From the NCBI RefSeq assembly GCF_012931845.1, contig NZ_CP051884.1, forward strand, positions 1,550,001 to 1,614,000: 64,000 nucleotides of DNA, read 5' to 3'. The position numbers were made by a program, and so were the translations under genes. This document shows, piece after piece, positions 10,511-18,207 of the stretch. The notes under the pieces are model-generated. The model ran no database searches. It was given only the letters and a program-made list of their open reading frames with translations, and was not told where the DNA came from. Origin of the DNA: Cellulomonas taurus. GTDB lineage: Bacteria > Actinomycetota > Actinomycetes > Actinomycetales > Cellulomonadaceae. The first letter of the stretch is position 1; every line of letters begins with the position of its first letter.

Positions 10511-11523
10511 AGCGCCACCATCCGGCGACGTCGCACCAGCCAGACGAACACCGGTGCGCCGACCACCGCGGCGACGATCCCGGCCTGCACCTCCGACGGC
10601 CGCGCGATCACCCGGCCGACGACGTCCGCCGCCAGCAGGAGGTCGGCGCCGAGCAGCGCGGACAGCGGCACCAGCCGGCGATGATCCGGTCCGGTGAGCA
10701 GCCGGGCGACATGCGGCGCCGCCAGCCCGATGAAGGCGACCGGCCCGGCCCCGGCGGTGGCACCACCGGCGAGCAGCACGATCGCCACCCCGGACAGCGA
10801 CCACGTGCGCCCGATGGACGCGCCGAGGGCGGCCCCGGTGTCGGCGCCGAGCGCCAGCGCGTTCAACGACCCGGCGAGCGACCAGGCCAGCACCAGCCCG
10901 GCCACGATGATCGGGGTGACCGCCGCCAGCACCGCCATGCCCCGCCCCTGCAGGGCGCCGACCACCCAGAACCGGAACACGTCGAAGACCTCCGGGTAGT
11001 TGATCGTGATCGCGCTGGTCACCGAGCCGAGCACCACGGAGACCGCGGTCCCGGCGAGTACCAGCCGGACCGCCGACCCGCCGCGCACTCCACCGCGGAT
11101 GCCGCCGCCCAGACCGAGGACGAGCCCGGCGGCCAGTGCGGAGCCGAGCAGCGCGAAACCCAGGTAGGAGCCGGGGGTGGTCAGGCCGAGCACCGCGATC
11201 GCCGTCACCACCGCCGCCGCGGCCCCGGCGTTGACACCGAGCACGCCGGGGTCGGCGAGCGGGTTGCGGGTGATGGCCTGCATCAGGCACCCGGCGACGC
11301 CGAGTGCCGCGCCGACCACCAGGCCGAGTCCGGTGCGGGGCAGGCGCAGGGTGTGCACCACCAGCTGGGCGTCGTCGGCCGGGTCGTAGGCGGTCAGGGC
11401 GTGCCAGGCGGTCGACAGCGGCAGCGTGCTGGACCCGACCATGAGGCTCAGCAGAGCCAGCACGACCAGGACCAGCGACGCCACCGCGAACGCCGGACCC
11501 CAGCGGGTGGCCGTCCGGGTCAC
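10507..11523 (-). CDS. fepD: Ferric siderophore ABC transporter permease (FepD/FecC type)
   Basis: First FecCD-family permease of the operon (338 aa), an inner-membrane partner of the second permease. It has an N-terminal membrane segment, then LRLPRTGLGLVVGAALGVAG, QAITRNPLADPGVLGVNAGA and GPVAFIGLAAPHVARLL, all hallmarks of BtuC/FepD-like permeases. I chose the GTG at 11523, 7 bases after the fepB stop; residues encoded further upstream are out-of-frame fepB sequence. No clear Shine-Dalgarno is seen, so translation probably depends on coupling. Confidence 0.92.
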   Translation of the reverse strand: MTRTATRWGPAFAVASLVLVVLALLSLMVGSSTLPLSTAWHALTAYDPADDAQLVVHTLRLPRTGLGLVVGAALGVAGCLMQAITRNPLADPGVLGVNAGAAAAVVTAIAVLGLTTPGSYLGFALLGSALAAGLVLGLGGGIRGGVRGGSAVRLVLAGTAVSVVLGSVTSAITINYPEVFDVFRFWVVGALQGRGMAVLAAVTPIIVAGLVLAWSLAGSLNALALGADTGAALGASIGRTWSLSGVAIVLLAGGATAGAGPVAFIGLAAPHVARLLTGPDHRRLVPLSALLGADLLLAADVVGRVIARPSEVQAGIVAAVVGAPVFVWLVRRRRMVAL

Positions 11524-11530
11524 GCGCGGC

Positions 11531-12541
11531 TCAGCCGAACAGCTGCGCGACGGTGTCGGCGATCTCGGCGCCGGAGTAGTAGTCGATCCGGAACGAGTTC
11601 TTCCCGAGCGCGTACACCTGCCCGCTGCGCACCGCGGGGGCGTTCGCCAGCACGGGCTCGGCGCGCAGTGCCGCCGCCGTGTCGTCGTCGCCGTTGATGA
11701 CCAGCACCGTGTCACCGGTCAGCGCCTGCACGGTGTTCTCCAGCGAGACGAAGGCGAAGTCGTTGCGCGCCTGATCGCTGGTGTCCAGGGCGTCGTCGGC
11801 ACCCACCACGTCGAAGCCGAGTGCCGTCAGCAGCGTGCCGTGCGATCCGCCCGGCTTGGCGAAGGCGGTGTCGCCGCTGGAGCCGTTGAACACCACGGCG
11901 TTGGTGCTGCCCGACGGGACGGTGATCGCCGCGGCGACCTCGGCGATGTGCGTGTCGAAGTCGTCGATGGTGTCCTGCGCCTGCTGTTCCATGCCGATCG
12001 CGGCGCCCAGCTCGGTGGCGACGTCCTGCCAGTCCGAGGTGGAGTAGTTGATCCCGATGGTCGGGGCGATGGCGCTGAGCGCGTCGTACTGGTCGGCCGT
12101 GGAGTCGGCACCGGTGGTGGACACTACGATCAGGTCCGGGTCGGCGGCGATCACCGCCTCCTCGTCGAACTCCAGGTTCTGGTACAGCACCTCGACGTCG
12201 CGGTCGACCGCCACCTCGGCCCACCAGTCGAAGAAGCCGGTGTCCTGGTTGCTCGCCGCCGGGGTGGTGGCGGCGGAGGCGACCACCGGGGCGTCCATCG
12301 ACAGCAGGATGCCGGTCAGGGTCACCGAGGTGGACACGATCCGCAGCGGCTCGGACGCGATCTCGGTGCTGCCGAGCTCGTGGTCGACGGTCCGCGGCCA
12401 GGCGCTGTCGGTGGTGCCGGTGGCCGGGTCGGTCCGGCTGGTGTCGGTGGACCAGGTGTCGGTGGATCCGGCGGAGCAGGCGGCGGTCAGGGCGACCAGG
12501 GCGGCGGCGGCGACGGCGCCCAGTCGGCGGGTGTGGAGCAT
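11531..12541 (-). CDS. fepB: Ferric siderophore-binding lipoprotein (FepB family)
   Basis: Substrate-binding lipoprotein (336 aa) that captures ferric siderophore outside the membrane for the FepDGC importer. The N-terminus has a signal peptide and lipobox LTAAC, so the mature protein is anchored at that Cys. It strongly resembles enterobacterial FepB (STSVTLTGILLSMDAPV near the start, QVYALGKNSFRIDYYSG near the end), which suggests a catecholate-type ligand; this is inference. I prefer the ATG at 12541, 5 bases after AAGGA; an ATG two codons earlier overlaps that ribosome site. The gene is divergent from fes across an iron box. Confidence 0.93.
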   Translation of the reverse strand: MLHTRRLGAVAAAALVALTAACSAGSTDTWSTDTSRTDPATGTTDSAWPRTVDHELGSTEIASEPLRIVSTSVTLTGILLSMDAPVVASAATTPAASNQDTGFFDWWAEVAVDRDVEVLYQNLEFDEEAVIAADPDLIVVSTTGADSTADQYDALSAIAPTIGINYSTSDWQDVATELGAAIGMEQQAQDTIDDFDTHIAEVAAAITVPSGSTNAVVFNGSSGDTAFAKPGGSHGTLLTALGFDVVGADDALDTSDQARNDFAFVSLENTVQALTGDTVLVINGDDDTAAALRAEPVLANAPAVRSGQVYALGKNSFRIDYYSGAEIADTVAQLFG

Positions 12542-12581
12542 GACCATCCTTCGTGTCGTGGACCCCTTGACGGGTCAGGTG

Positions 12582-12600
12582 ATAGGTAAGGCTAACCTAT
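12582..12600. promoter_or_regulatory. IdeR/DtxR iron box between fepB and fes
   Basis: A 19-base near-palindrome matches the known IdeR/DtxR consensus TTAGGTTAGGCTAACCTAA at 16 of 19 positions (mismatches at positions 1, 7 and 19). It lies between divergent iron-uptake genes, 40 bases from the fepB start and 4 bases from the fes start. Fe(II)-bound repressor here would shut off both genes when iron is plentiful. Confidence 0.93.
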
Positions 12601-12604
12601 CCTC

Positions 12605-13849
12605 ATGCTGCAGCCGATGACCCATGCCGCCGGCCGACGTCCCGCCACCGAGGAACTGCGGGTGCTCCCCGACCTGGCCCCGGGCGCGACACCCGGCACC
12701 GACATCTGGTGGGAGCAGGCCACCGCCACCGGCACCCCGCTGTCCTTCCCCGACGGACTGCCGACGGAGGACGGCAGGCGCACCGGCGTCCCCACGCTGC
12801 TGTTCCTGGCCCGCGAGTCGGCGCACCCGACGGTGTACCTCGACCTCAATGGCCTCACCGACCGCACGGATCCACGGGTCGGCACCATGACGCCGGTGCC
12901 GGGGACCGACATCCACCTGGCGGCGTTCGCCGTGCACTCGGACTACGTCGGGTCGTACACGCTGATCCCGGTCGACGGGCCGCTGGTGTCCCCGGCGGAG
13001 CGGAACACCCCCGAGGCCCGCGCCTGGTGGCTCGGAGTGCTCGCCCGCTCCCGTGAGGACCCCTTCGCCCGCGGGCGCCGGTTCACCGGATCCCTCGGTG
13101 GTCGCAGCGCCGTGGCGCGCCTCGGCGCCGAGCCGCCACCGCTGCCCGCCACCGAGCCGCCCACCGCCCTGACGTGGCACCGTCCGGACGGCCTCCAGCA
13201 GCGGCTGTGGCTCTGGCTGCCGGAGGAGTCCGAGGTGGGACTCGCGCTGTTCTTCGACGGCCAGATGTGGGCCGAGCGGCTGCCGGTGGCGCCGATCCTC
13301 GCCGACCTGCACCGACGGCACGCGATCCCGCCGACCGCTGCGGTGCTGATCGACCCCATCGACCGCGATCACCGCTCAGCCGACCTGGCCGGTGCCGACG
13401 ACTACCTGGACCGGTTGGTCGACGATCTGCTGCCGCTGATCGACGCCGAGCTGCGCGCCCGCGGGCGGAGCCGGGTCACCATGCCCGCGCGCACCGTGGC
13501 CGTCGGCCAGTCCTTCGGTGGGCTGGCAGCCTTCCGGCTCGCCCTGCGGCACCCGGAGGTGGTCGGCGCCGTGCTGAGTCAGTCCGGCTCCTTCTGGTGG
13601 CCGACCATGGCCGAGGACGCGCCGCGGGCCGTGCTCGACCGACTGCGGACCCTGCCGCCCCGCACCACCCGGACGGTCCTGCAGGTGGGCCGGTACGAGG
13701 GCCTGCTCACCCGCACCAACCACGAGCTGGCAGCGCTGATCGCCGAGCGCGGCGAGCACTTGGAACTCCGGGAGGTGCCGGGCGGACACGACTGGGCCTG
13801 GTGGTCCGAGCGACTGGCCGACGGACTGGTCGCGGTGCTGGGGGAGTGA
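12605..13849 (+). CDS. fes: Enterochelin esterase-like hydrolase
   Basis: Cytoplasmic alpha/beta hydrolase (414 aa) of the Fes family, predicted to cut the ester backbone of an imported ferric siderophore and so free the iron. An N-terminal Fes-type domain (residues about 20-180) is followed by the hydrolase domain with the nucleophile in GQSFG (S303) and the catalytic His in GGHDWAWW (H395). No signal peptide is present. ATG 12605 is only 4 bases after the iron box, and TAACCT (12593-12598) lies 6 bases upstream, so transcription is probably leaderless and directly blocked by the repressor. Esterase fold is sure; exact substrate is inferred from context. Confidence 0.9.
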   Translation: MLQPMTHAAGRRPATEELRVLPDLAPGATPGTDIWWEQATATGTPLSFPDGLPTEDGRRTGVPTLLFLARESAHPTVYLDLNGLTDRTDPRVGTMTPVPGTDIHLAAFAVHSDYVGSYTLIPVDGPLVSPAERNTPEARAWWLGVLARSREDPFARGRRFTGSLGGRSAVARLGAEPPPLPATEPPTALTWHRPDGLQQRLWLWLPEESEVGLALFFDGQMWAERLPVAPILADLHRRHAIPPTAAVLIDPIDRDHRSADLAGADDYLDRLVDDLLPLIDAELRARGRSRVTMPARTVAVGQSFGGLAAFRLALRHPEVVGAVLSQSGSFWWPTMAEDAPRAVLDRLRTLPPRTTRTVLQVGRYEGLLTRTNHELAALIAERGEHLELREVPGGHDWAWWSERLADGLVAVLGE

Positions 13850-13870
13850 GCGGCGGGGCAGACTGTGCGG

Positions 13871-14488
13871 GTGCGTGTCGAACCGGTCAGCCCCGCCCAG
13901 ATCCGGGACCGACTCGTGGACCGGGTCCTCGGCCTCGGGCAGCGCCCCCGGGTCCTGGTCGACGGTTGGGCCGTCACCCGTCCGGAGCTCCTGGCCGCCG
14001 ACCTCGTCGAGCCGTTGCGCGCGGCCGGGCGCGAGGTGGCCGTGGTGCTGGCCGCCGATTTCCTGCGACCGGCCTCGGTGCGCTGGGAGTTCGGCCGGGA
14101 CGACCCGGACGCCCTGCTCGACATCGCGCTGGACTCCGGTGCCCTGATCCGCGAGGTGCTCGACCCGTGGGAGGCGGGCACGGCCTATCTGCCGGCCCTC
14201 TGGGACGCCCACCAGGACCGTTCGGCCCGGCGCCGCACCGAGCCGGTGCCGGAGCGCGGCGTCCTGCTGCTCGCCGGTGAGCTGCTGCTCGGCCGCTGGC
14301 TGCCGGTCGACCTGAGTGTGCACCTGGCGCTGCGCCCGGACATGCTGGCCCGCCGACTGCCCGCGCAGGAGCGCTGGCGGTTGGCGACCGACGCCCGCTA
14401 CCGGGAGGAGGTGGACCCGGAGGCGGTCGCCGACCTGGTGCTCCGGGTCGACCACGCCGACCGACCGGGCTGGGTCACCCAGCGCTGA
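13871..14488 (+). CDS. Uridine kinase-like protein with degraded P-loop
   Basis: A 205-aa protein resembling actinobacterial uridine kinase-like P-loop NTPases: a region with ADFLRPASVRWEFGRDDPD and LIREVLDPW matches the substrate-binding part of those proteins. Where relatives have a Walker A such as GVDGxxGAGKT, this one reads VLVDGWAVTRPEL, with no GK[ST]. It may therefore be catalytically dead or no longer bind ATP. I chose GTG 13871 because CAGACT (13859-13864) lies 6 bases before it; GTG 13865 is an alternative. It is 21 bases after fes. Function unknown. Confidence 0.6.
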   Translation: MRVEPVSPAQIRDRLVDRVLGLGQRPRVLVDGWAVTRPELLAADLVEPLRAAGREVAVVLAADFLRPASVRWEFGRDDPDALLDIALDSGALIREVLDPWEAGTAYLPALWDAHQDRSARRRTEPVPERGVLLLAGELLLGRWLPVDLSVHLALRPDMLARRLPAQERWRLATDARYREEVDPEAVADLVLRVDHADRPGWVTQR

Positions 14489-14498
14489 CCCGGCCCTG

Positions 14499-14528
14499 AC
14501 CCGGCGCCGACATGGCCCGGCGCCGGGT
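14499..14528. terminator. Bidirectional terminator
   Basis: An 11-bp perfect stem (14499-14509 with 14518-14528) lies between the convergent kinase-like gene and the SUKH gene. Confidence 0.65.
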
Positions 14529-14546
14529 GCCGGGCGGCGGTAGGGG

Positions 14547-15107
14547 TCAGTACAGCTCGACGATGGTCAGCACGTCGTCGTCCAGCTCGTACTCGCCGGA
14601 CTCGATCAGCTCGTTCGCCCGGGCCAGGTAGCCGCCGAGGCTGGTCGCCAACGGCTCGTCCAGCTCCGGGTCCTCCGGTCGGACGAAGACCTGGCCGACC
14701 GTGCCCCGCTCGCCCGGGTCCAGGTCGATCAGCAGGGCGTCGCCGTCCACGGTCATCACCGGGATCCAGTCCGGCGACCAGTCGGACCACCGGTACCAGG
14801 ACGGCTGGGCGGCGGGGGTCCGGGTGCTGGTGTCGGACAGCTCCCGGTGGAAGCGCACCAGCTCGTCCACCGAGCAGAAGCTGAGGTGGTTGATCATGCC
14901 GTGCACGCCGTCCGGGTCGTGCTGACCGTTGGCGATCGACAGCAGCTCGCGCAGCTCCGGCGGGGTGGAACCGTCCAGCACCTCGTCCAGCCGGTCGAGT
15001 TCCTCGGCGGTGGCGGGCGGGTTGAAGGTGGCGGCCGACTCGGGGGCCAGGCGCTCCAGGTGGGCGCGCAGGCGACGGAACTCGGTGCTGACATCCGGGG
15101 TGCTCAC
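14547..15107 (-). CDS. SMI1/KNR4 (SUKH) family protein
   Basis: A 186-aa acidic cytoplasmic protein with SMI1/KNR4 (SUKH) features: LPPATAEEL-type start region, PPELRELLSIANGQHD, and DALLIDLDPGERGTVGQVFV near the C-terminus. SUKH proteins often serve as immunity proteins against contact-dependent or polymorphic toxins, but many are solitary with unknown roles; no toxin gene is seen nearby. I chose GTG 15107 because a -10-like CATACT (bases 15114-15119 on the other strand) lies 6 bases upstream, suggesting a leaderless message; the frame further upstream runs into tRNA-Gly. Right beside the tRNA array. Confidence 0.75.
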   Translation of the reverse strand: MSTPDVSTEFRRLRAHLERLAPESAATFNPPATAEELDRLDEVLDGSTPPELRELLSIANGQHDPDGVHGMINHLSFCSVDELVRFHRELSDTSTRTPAAQPSWYRWSDWSPDWIPVMTVDGDALLIDLDPGERGTVGQVFVRPEDPELDEPLATSLGGYLARANELIESGEYELDDDVLTIVELY

Positions 15108-15172
15108 CCGAGGAGTATGCCCGGTGTGGCTGACCCGCGAGTGCGAGGCTCGGGTGTTGACCGGGACAACGA

Positions 15173-15209
15173 CGAAGGCGTCCGACCCCGGGGGAGTCGG
15201 ACGCCTTCG
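15173..15209 (-). terminator. Terminator of the tRNA array
   Basis: A 14-bp perfect stem (15173-15186 with 15196-15209) with a 9-base loop starts 2 bases after the CCA of the last tRNA (tRNA-Gly) read on the minus strand. Confidence 0.85.
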
Positions 15210-15211
15210 GC

Positions 15212-15286
15212 TGGAGCGGATGACGGGATTCGAACCCGCGACCCTCACCTTGGCAAGGTGATGCTCTACCACTGAGCCACATCCGC
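15212..15286 (-). tRNA. tRNA-Gly (GCC), copy 1
   Basis: A 72-base cloverleaf on the minus strand (15286 to 15215) with acceptor GCGGATG/CATCCGC, anticodon loop CTTGCCAAG (anticodon GCC) and T-loop GGTTCGAATCC. The CCA end is encoded (15214-15212). The 72-base body is identical to the second tRNA-Gly of the array. Confidence 0.97.
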
Positions 15287-15299
15287 AAACGAACAGCGA

Positions 15300-15327
15300 G
15301 GCCGTTCCGGTCGGAACCGGAACGGCC
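15300..15327 (-). terminator. Hairpin between tRNA-Val and tRNA-Gly
   Basis: A 12-bp perfect stem (15300-15311 with 15316-15327) with a 4-base loop. It may be a partial terminator or a processing hairpin inside the tRNA operon. Confidence 0.55.
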
Positions 15328-15332
15328 CTTGC

Positions 15333-15407
15333 TGGTGGGCGATACTGGGATCGAACCAGTGACCTCTTCCGTGTCAGGGAAGCGCGCTACCGCTGCGCCA
15401 ATCGCCC
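15333..15407 (-). tRNA. tRNA-Val (GAC)
   Basis: A 72-base tRNA on the minus strand (15407 to 15336) with acceptor GGGCGAT/ATCGCCC and anticodon loop CTGACAC (anticodon GAC); CCA is encoded (15335-15333). Nearly identical to the tRNA-Val(CAC) at 18127 except in the anticodon arm and a few bases. Confidence 0.97.
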
Positions 15408-15429
15408 AGTGGAAACCACTGGAAATACG

Positions 15430-15500
15430 AGGTGGAGACGGGATTCGAACCCGTGTATACGGCTTTGCAGGCCGCTGCCTCGCCTCTCGGCCACTCCACC
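15430..15500 (-). tRNA. tRNA-Cys (GCA)
   Basis: A 71-base tRNA on the minus strand with acceptor GGTGGAG/CTCCACC, anticodon loop with TGCA (anticodon GCA) and T-loop GGTTCGAATCC. CCA is not encoded, so the CCA-adding enzyme is needed. Confidence 0.96.
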
Positions 15501-15555
15501 CTGAGACCTCAGTCCTCAGCGATCGTGACCGATCGACCAGGAGTGTCTGCCTCCG

Positions 15556-15627
15556 AGCGGATGACGGGATTCGAACCCGCGACCCTCACCTTGGCAAGGT
15601 GATGCTCTACCACTGAGCCACATCCGC
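15556..15627 (-). tRNA. tRNA-Gly (GCC), copy 2
   Basis: First tRNA of the minus-strand array, identical over 72 bases to the copy at 15215-15286 but without an encoded CCA. The order of transcription is Gly, Cys, Val, Gly. Confidence 0.97.
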
Positions 15628-15781
15628 ATTGCACCTTCTGTCCGACCTGATCGGCCGGGCTGCCCGGTGCGTCCTGAACTGTACGCGAACTTCTGAGCGG
15701 GAGTCCAATCCGGGTGGTGTTCCGCGTGATCACCGCGATGTGGACGCTCCTGCGGGCATCTCGTCCGGCTACCGTGTGCGG

Positions 15782-16780
15782 GTGCTGACCGAGGGCTGGG
15801 CGCGGATGGGTGGTCACGAGCTGCGCGGTGTCCTGGAGTCGGTGCCGGATGTGGTGGCGGAGCCGGAGCGGCTGCGTACGCCGGGCGACTGGGTGATGGT
15901 CGGGGACTTCGACGGCCCGGTCCGCGCCTGGCGGTTCGCCGAGCGACAGCCGATCTCCCCCGCAGACCGGCCGTGGAACGCTCCTGGGGAGTGGACCAGC
16001 TCGCTCGACCGAGCCGCCTACACCGACGGTGTGCGCCGGGTGCGGGCGGCGATCCGCGACGGCGCGGTGTACCAGGCCAACCTCTGCCGGGTGCTCGCCG
16101 CCGAACTGCCGACTGAACCGTCCGCCGCCGCGCTGGCCGACCGGCTCGCCGTGGGCAACCCGGCACCCTTCGCCGCGGCGGTCCAGGTGCCCGGGCAGTG
16201 GGTGGTCAGCGCCTCGCCCGAGCTCTTCCTGCGGGTCGCCGACGGGCGAGTGACCTCGTCGCCGATCAAGGGCACCGCCCGCACCCCGGGCGGCCTGAGC
16301 GCGAAGGACCGGGCGGAGAACGTGATGATCACCGATCTGGTCCGCAACGACCTGCAACGGATCTGCCGCCCGGGCACGGTGCGGGTGGACGAGCTGCTGG
16401 CGGTCGAGGAACACCCCGGCCTGGCGCATCTGGTGTCCACCGTCAGCGGGGAGCTGCGCACGCAGGACTGGTCCGCGCTGCTCGCCGCCACCTTCCCGCC
16501 GGGTTCGGTGTCCGGTGCCCCGAAGTCGTCGGCGCTGCGGATCATCGCCGAGCTGGAGACCGCCCCCCGGGGGCCGTACTGCGGGCTGGTCGGCTGGTGC
16601 GAGGTGGCTGCGGACGGTGCGCTGCGGGCCGAGCTGGCGGTGGGGATCCGGACGTTCTGGTGGGCCGACGGGATGCTGCGCTTCGGCACCGGAGCCGGGA
16701 TCACCTGGGGCAGCGACCCCGAACAGGAGTGGGCGGAGACCGAATTGAAGGCGGAACGACTGATCGGGCTGACGGCATGA
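15782..16780 (+). CDS. pabB: Aminodeoxychorismate synthase component I
   Basis: Chorismate-binding enzyme (332 aa) that makes 4-amino-4-deoxychorismate for folate synthesis. It has the anthranilate synthase I / chorismate-utilising domain: YQANLCRVL, SASPELFLRV, SSPIKGTARTPGG, AENVMITDLVRNDL, PGSVSGAPKSSAL and the end GAGITWGSDPEQEW. The protein is shorter than classic PabB (about 450 aa) because the N-terminal domain is reduced, which is common for the actinobacterial form paired with pabC. Start chosen at GTG 15782, with TACCGT (15770-15775) 6 bases upstream; GTG 15776 is an alternative. It overlaps pabC as ATGA. Confidence 0.9.
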   Translation: MLTEGWARMGGHELRGVLESVPDVVAEPERLRTPGDWVMVGDFDGPVRAWRFAERQPISPADRPWNAPGEWTSSLDRAAYTDGVRRVRAAIRDGAVYQANLCRVLAAELPTEPSAAALADRLAVGNPAPFAAAVQVPGQWVVSASPELFLRVADGRVTSSPIKGTARTPGGLSAKDRAENVMITDLVRNDLQRICRPGTVRVDELLAVEEHPGLAHLVSTVSGELRTQDWSALLAATFPPGSVSGAPKSSALRIIAELETAPRGPYCGLVGWCEVAADGALRAELAVGIRTFWWADGMLRFGTGAGITWGSDPEQEWAETELKAERLIGLTA

Positions 16781-17541
16781 GGGTCTGGGCGCGCGGCCGA
16801 CTGCTCGACCCGGCGGACCCGGTGTATCCCGCGTCCGACCCGGTGCCGACCCACGGACTGGGCCTGTTCGAGACCTGCGCGGTGATCGACGGCCGGGTGT
16901 TCGCCCTGGACCGGCATCTGGCCCGCTTGCGGCGATCGGCGGCGGCCCTGGACCTGGCCGTCGACGAGGACGCGATCACCGCCGGGGTGGCGGCGGTCAC
17001 GGGCCCGGACGTGGGGCGACTGCGGATCACCGTCGGTTCGCCGCACGGCCCGGTGCTGGTGGCGGAGTCGTCGCCGAGCCGCCCGTCGCCCGCGCTGCAC
17101 CGCAGTTCCTGGGTGCGCAACGAGCGATCGCCGCTGGCCGGCCACAAGTCCACCGCCTACGCCGCCGACGCCCTGGCCCTGGCCGATGCGCGACGCCACG
17201 GGGCCGACGAGGCGGTGCTGGCCGACACCCGGGATCGACTGAGCGAGGGCAGTACCTCGAACGTCTGGGTGGAGCTGGACGGCGAGCTGCTCACCCCGAC
17301 CCTGGCCAGCGGTTGCCTGCCCGGGGTGATGCGGGAGCTGGTCCTGGAGTGGTCGGCGCGGGCGGGTCTCCCGGTGCGCGAGGTCGACCTGCCGTGGACG
17401 GTGCTGGACCGTCGGGACATCGGTCTCGCGGTCAGCAACGCGCTGCGCGGCTTCGTCCCGGCGCGGGCGCTGGACGGCAGACCGCTCGGCACCACCCCGG
17501 TGATCGCGGCGGTGCGGGAACTGGTGGACCTCAGGCGGTGA
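16777..17541 (+). CDS. pabC: Aminodeoxychorismate lyase
   Basis: PLP enzyme (254 aa) of the class IV aminotransferase fold that releases pyruvate from aminodeoxychorismate to give p-aminobenzoate. Visible are HGLGLFETCAV near the start, the PLP-binding Lys in LAGHKSTAYA (K124), EGSTSNVWVE and LASGCLPGVMRE. The ATG at 16777 overlaps the pabB stop by 4 bases, so the two are co-translated. Related D-amino-acid or branched-chain aminotransferases have the same fold; the pabB partner decides the call. Its 3' end overlaps the convergent ssgB-like gene by 11 bases. Confidence 0.9.
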   Translation: MRVWARGRLLDPADPVYPASDPVPTHGLGLFETCAVIDGRVFALDRHLARLRRSAAALDLAVDEDAITAGVAAVTGPDVGRLRITVGSPHGPVLVAESSPSRPSPALHRSSWVRNERSPLAGHKSTAYAADALALADARRHGADEAVLADTRDRLSEGSTSNVWVELDGELLTPTLASGCLPGVMRELVLEWSARAGLPVREVDLPWTVLDRRDIGLAVSNALRGFVPARALDGRPLGTTPVIAAVRELVDLRR

Positions 17542-17959
17542 GCAGGGCGGCGATCAGCGCCGTCAGCTCGCCCTCCATCCGCTCGCTCTCGCCGCCGATC
17601 CCGACCAGTTCCTCGGTGCGGGTCAGGAAGTGCTCCACCGCGTCGGCCGGGGCCGCCAGCAGGGCCGACCCCTCGATGCCGGTCAGGGAGAGCAGCACGA
17701 ACAGCGGGTCCTCGTCCCGCCACACCTGCACGTCGCCGTTGCCGGCCGGATCGTCGGAGTCGGCGAGCATCCCCTGCACCAGCAGGTCACGGCCGATCAG
17801 CCAGACCGAGGTGGACTGGGGGCTGCTGAACACGGCGCGGACGGTGTACGGGTCGCTGGCACGGTAGGAGAGCTCGGCGGTCACCGGCAGCACGCTCGCG
17901 TCGGAGCTGATCAGCTGCATGGCGACCGACTCGACGACGTCGTCACTGTGCTGGGCCAT
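17531..17959 (-). CDS. SsgA/SsgB-family cell division regulator
   Basis: A 142-aa protein of the SsgA-like (SALP) family. It shows the family pattern [51 protein letters not shown] and [11 protein letters not shown]. In Streptomyces, SsgB positions FtsZ with SsgA during sporulation septation; here no sporulation genes are visible, so the role may be ordinary division or unknown. ATG 17959 is preceded by GGGGGG 7 bases upstream. It is convergent with pabC and stands alone. Family call is firm, function inferred. Confidence 0.85.
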   Translation of the reverse strand: MAQHSDDVVESVAMQLISSDASVLPVTAELSYRASDPYTVRAVFSSPQSTSVWLIGRDLLVQGMLADSDDPAGNGDVQVWRDEDPLFVLLSLTGIEGSALLAAPADAVEHFLTRTEELVGIGGESERMEGELTALIAALLTA

Positions 17960-18126
17960 GGCGTCACCCCCCTTTCGTGGTTGGTCCATGATGGCAGCCC
18001 GAGGGTGCCAGGCCGAGCACGGTTGCGCACTTTCACCCGGCCGAACTCCTCATGCCGGACCCATCCGGCCAGCGTGCGGCCGGTTTTTCGTTTCGGCCCT
18101 CGGGTCTGTATGGTGGTGTCAACACC

Positions 18127-18198
18127 GGGCGATTGGCGCAGTGGTAGCGCGCTTCGTTCACACCGAAGAGGTCACTGGTTCGAACCCAGTATCGCCCA
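18127..18198 (+). tRNA. tRNA-Val (CAC)
   Basis: A 72-base tRNA with acceptor GGGCGAT/ATCGCCC, anticodon loop TTCACAC (anticodon CAC) and T-loop GGTTCGAACCC. CCA is not encoded. It reads GTG, the commonest valine codon in this window along with GTC. Confidence 0.96.
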
Positions 18199-18207
18199 CC
18201 CGCGTGT

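Noticed and set aside
9485..11290. Apparent fusion proteins formed by long frames over the fep genes (also 8646-10475)
   Set aside because: The N-terminal halves are out-of-frame shadows of the upstream gene; true starts are the GTGA overlaps at 9488 and 10510.
16198..17541. A 447-aa pabB-pabC fusion or extended pabC
   Set aside because: The extra N-terminus is out-of-frame pabB; the ATGA overlap at 16777 is the natural start.
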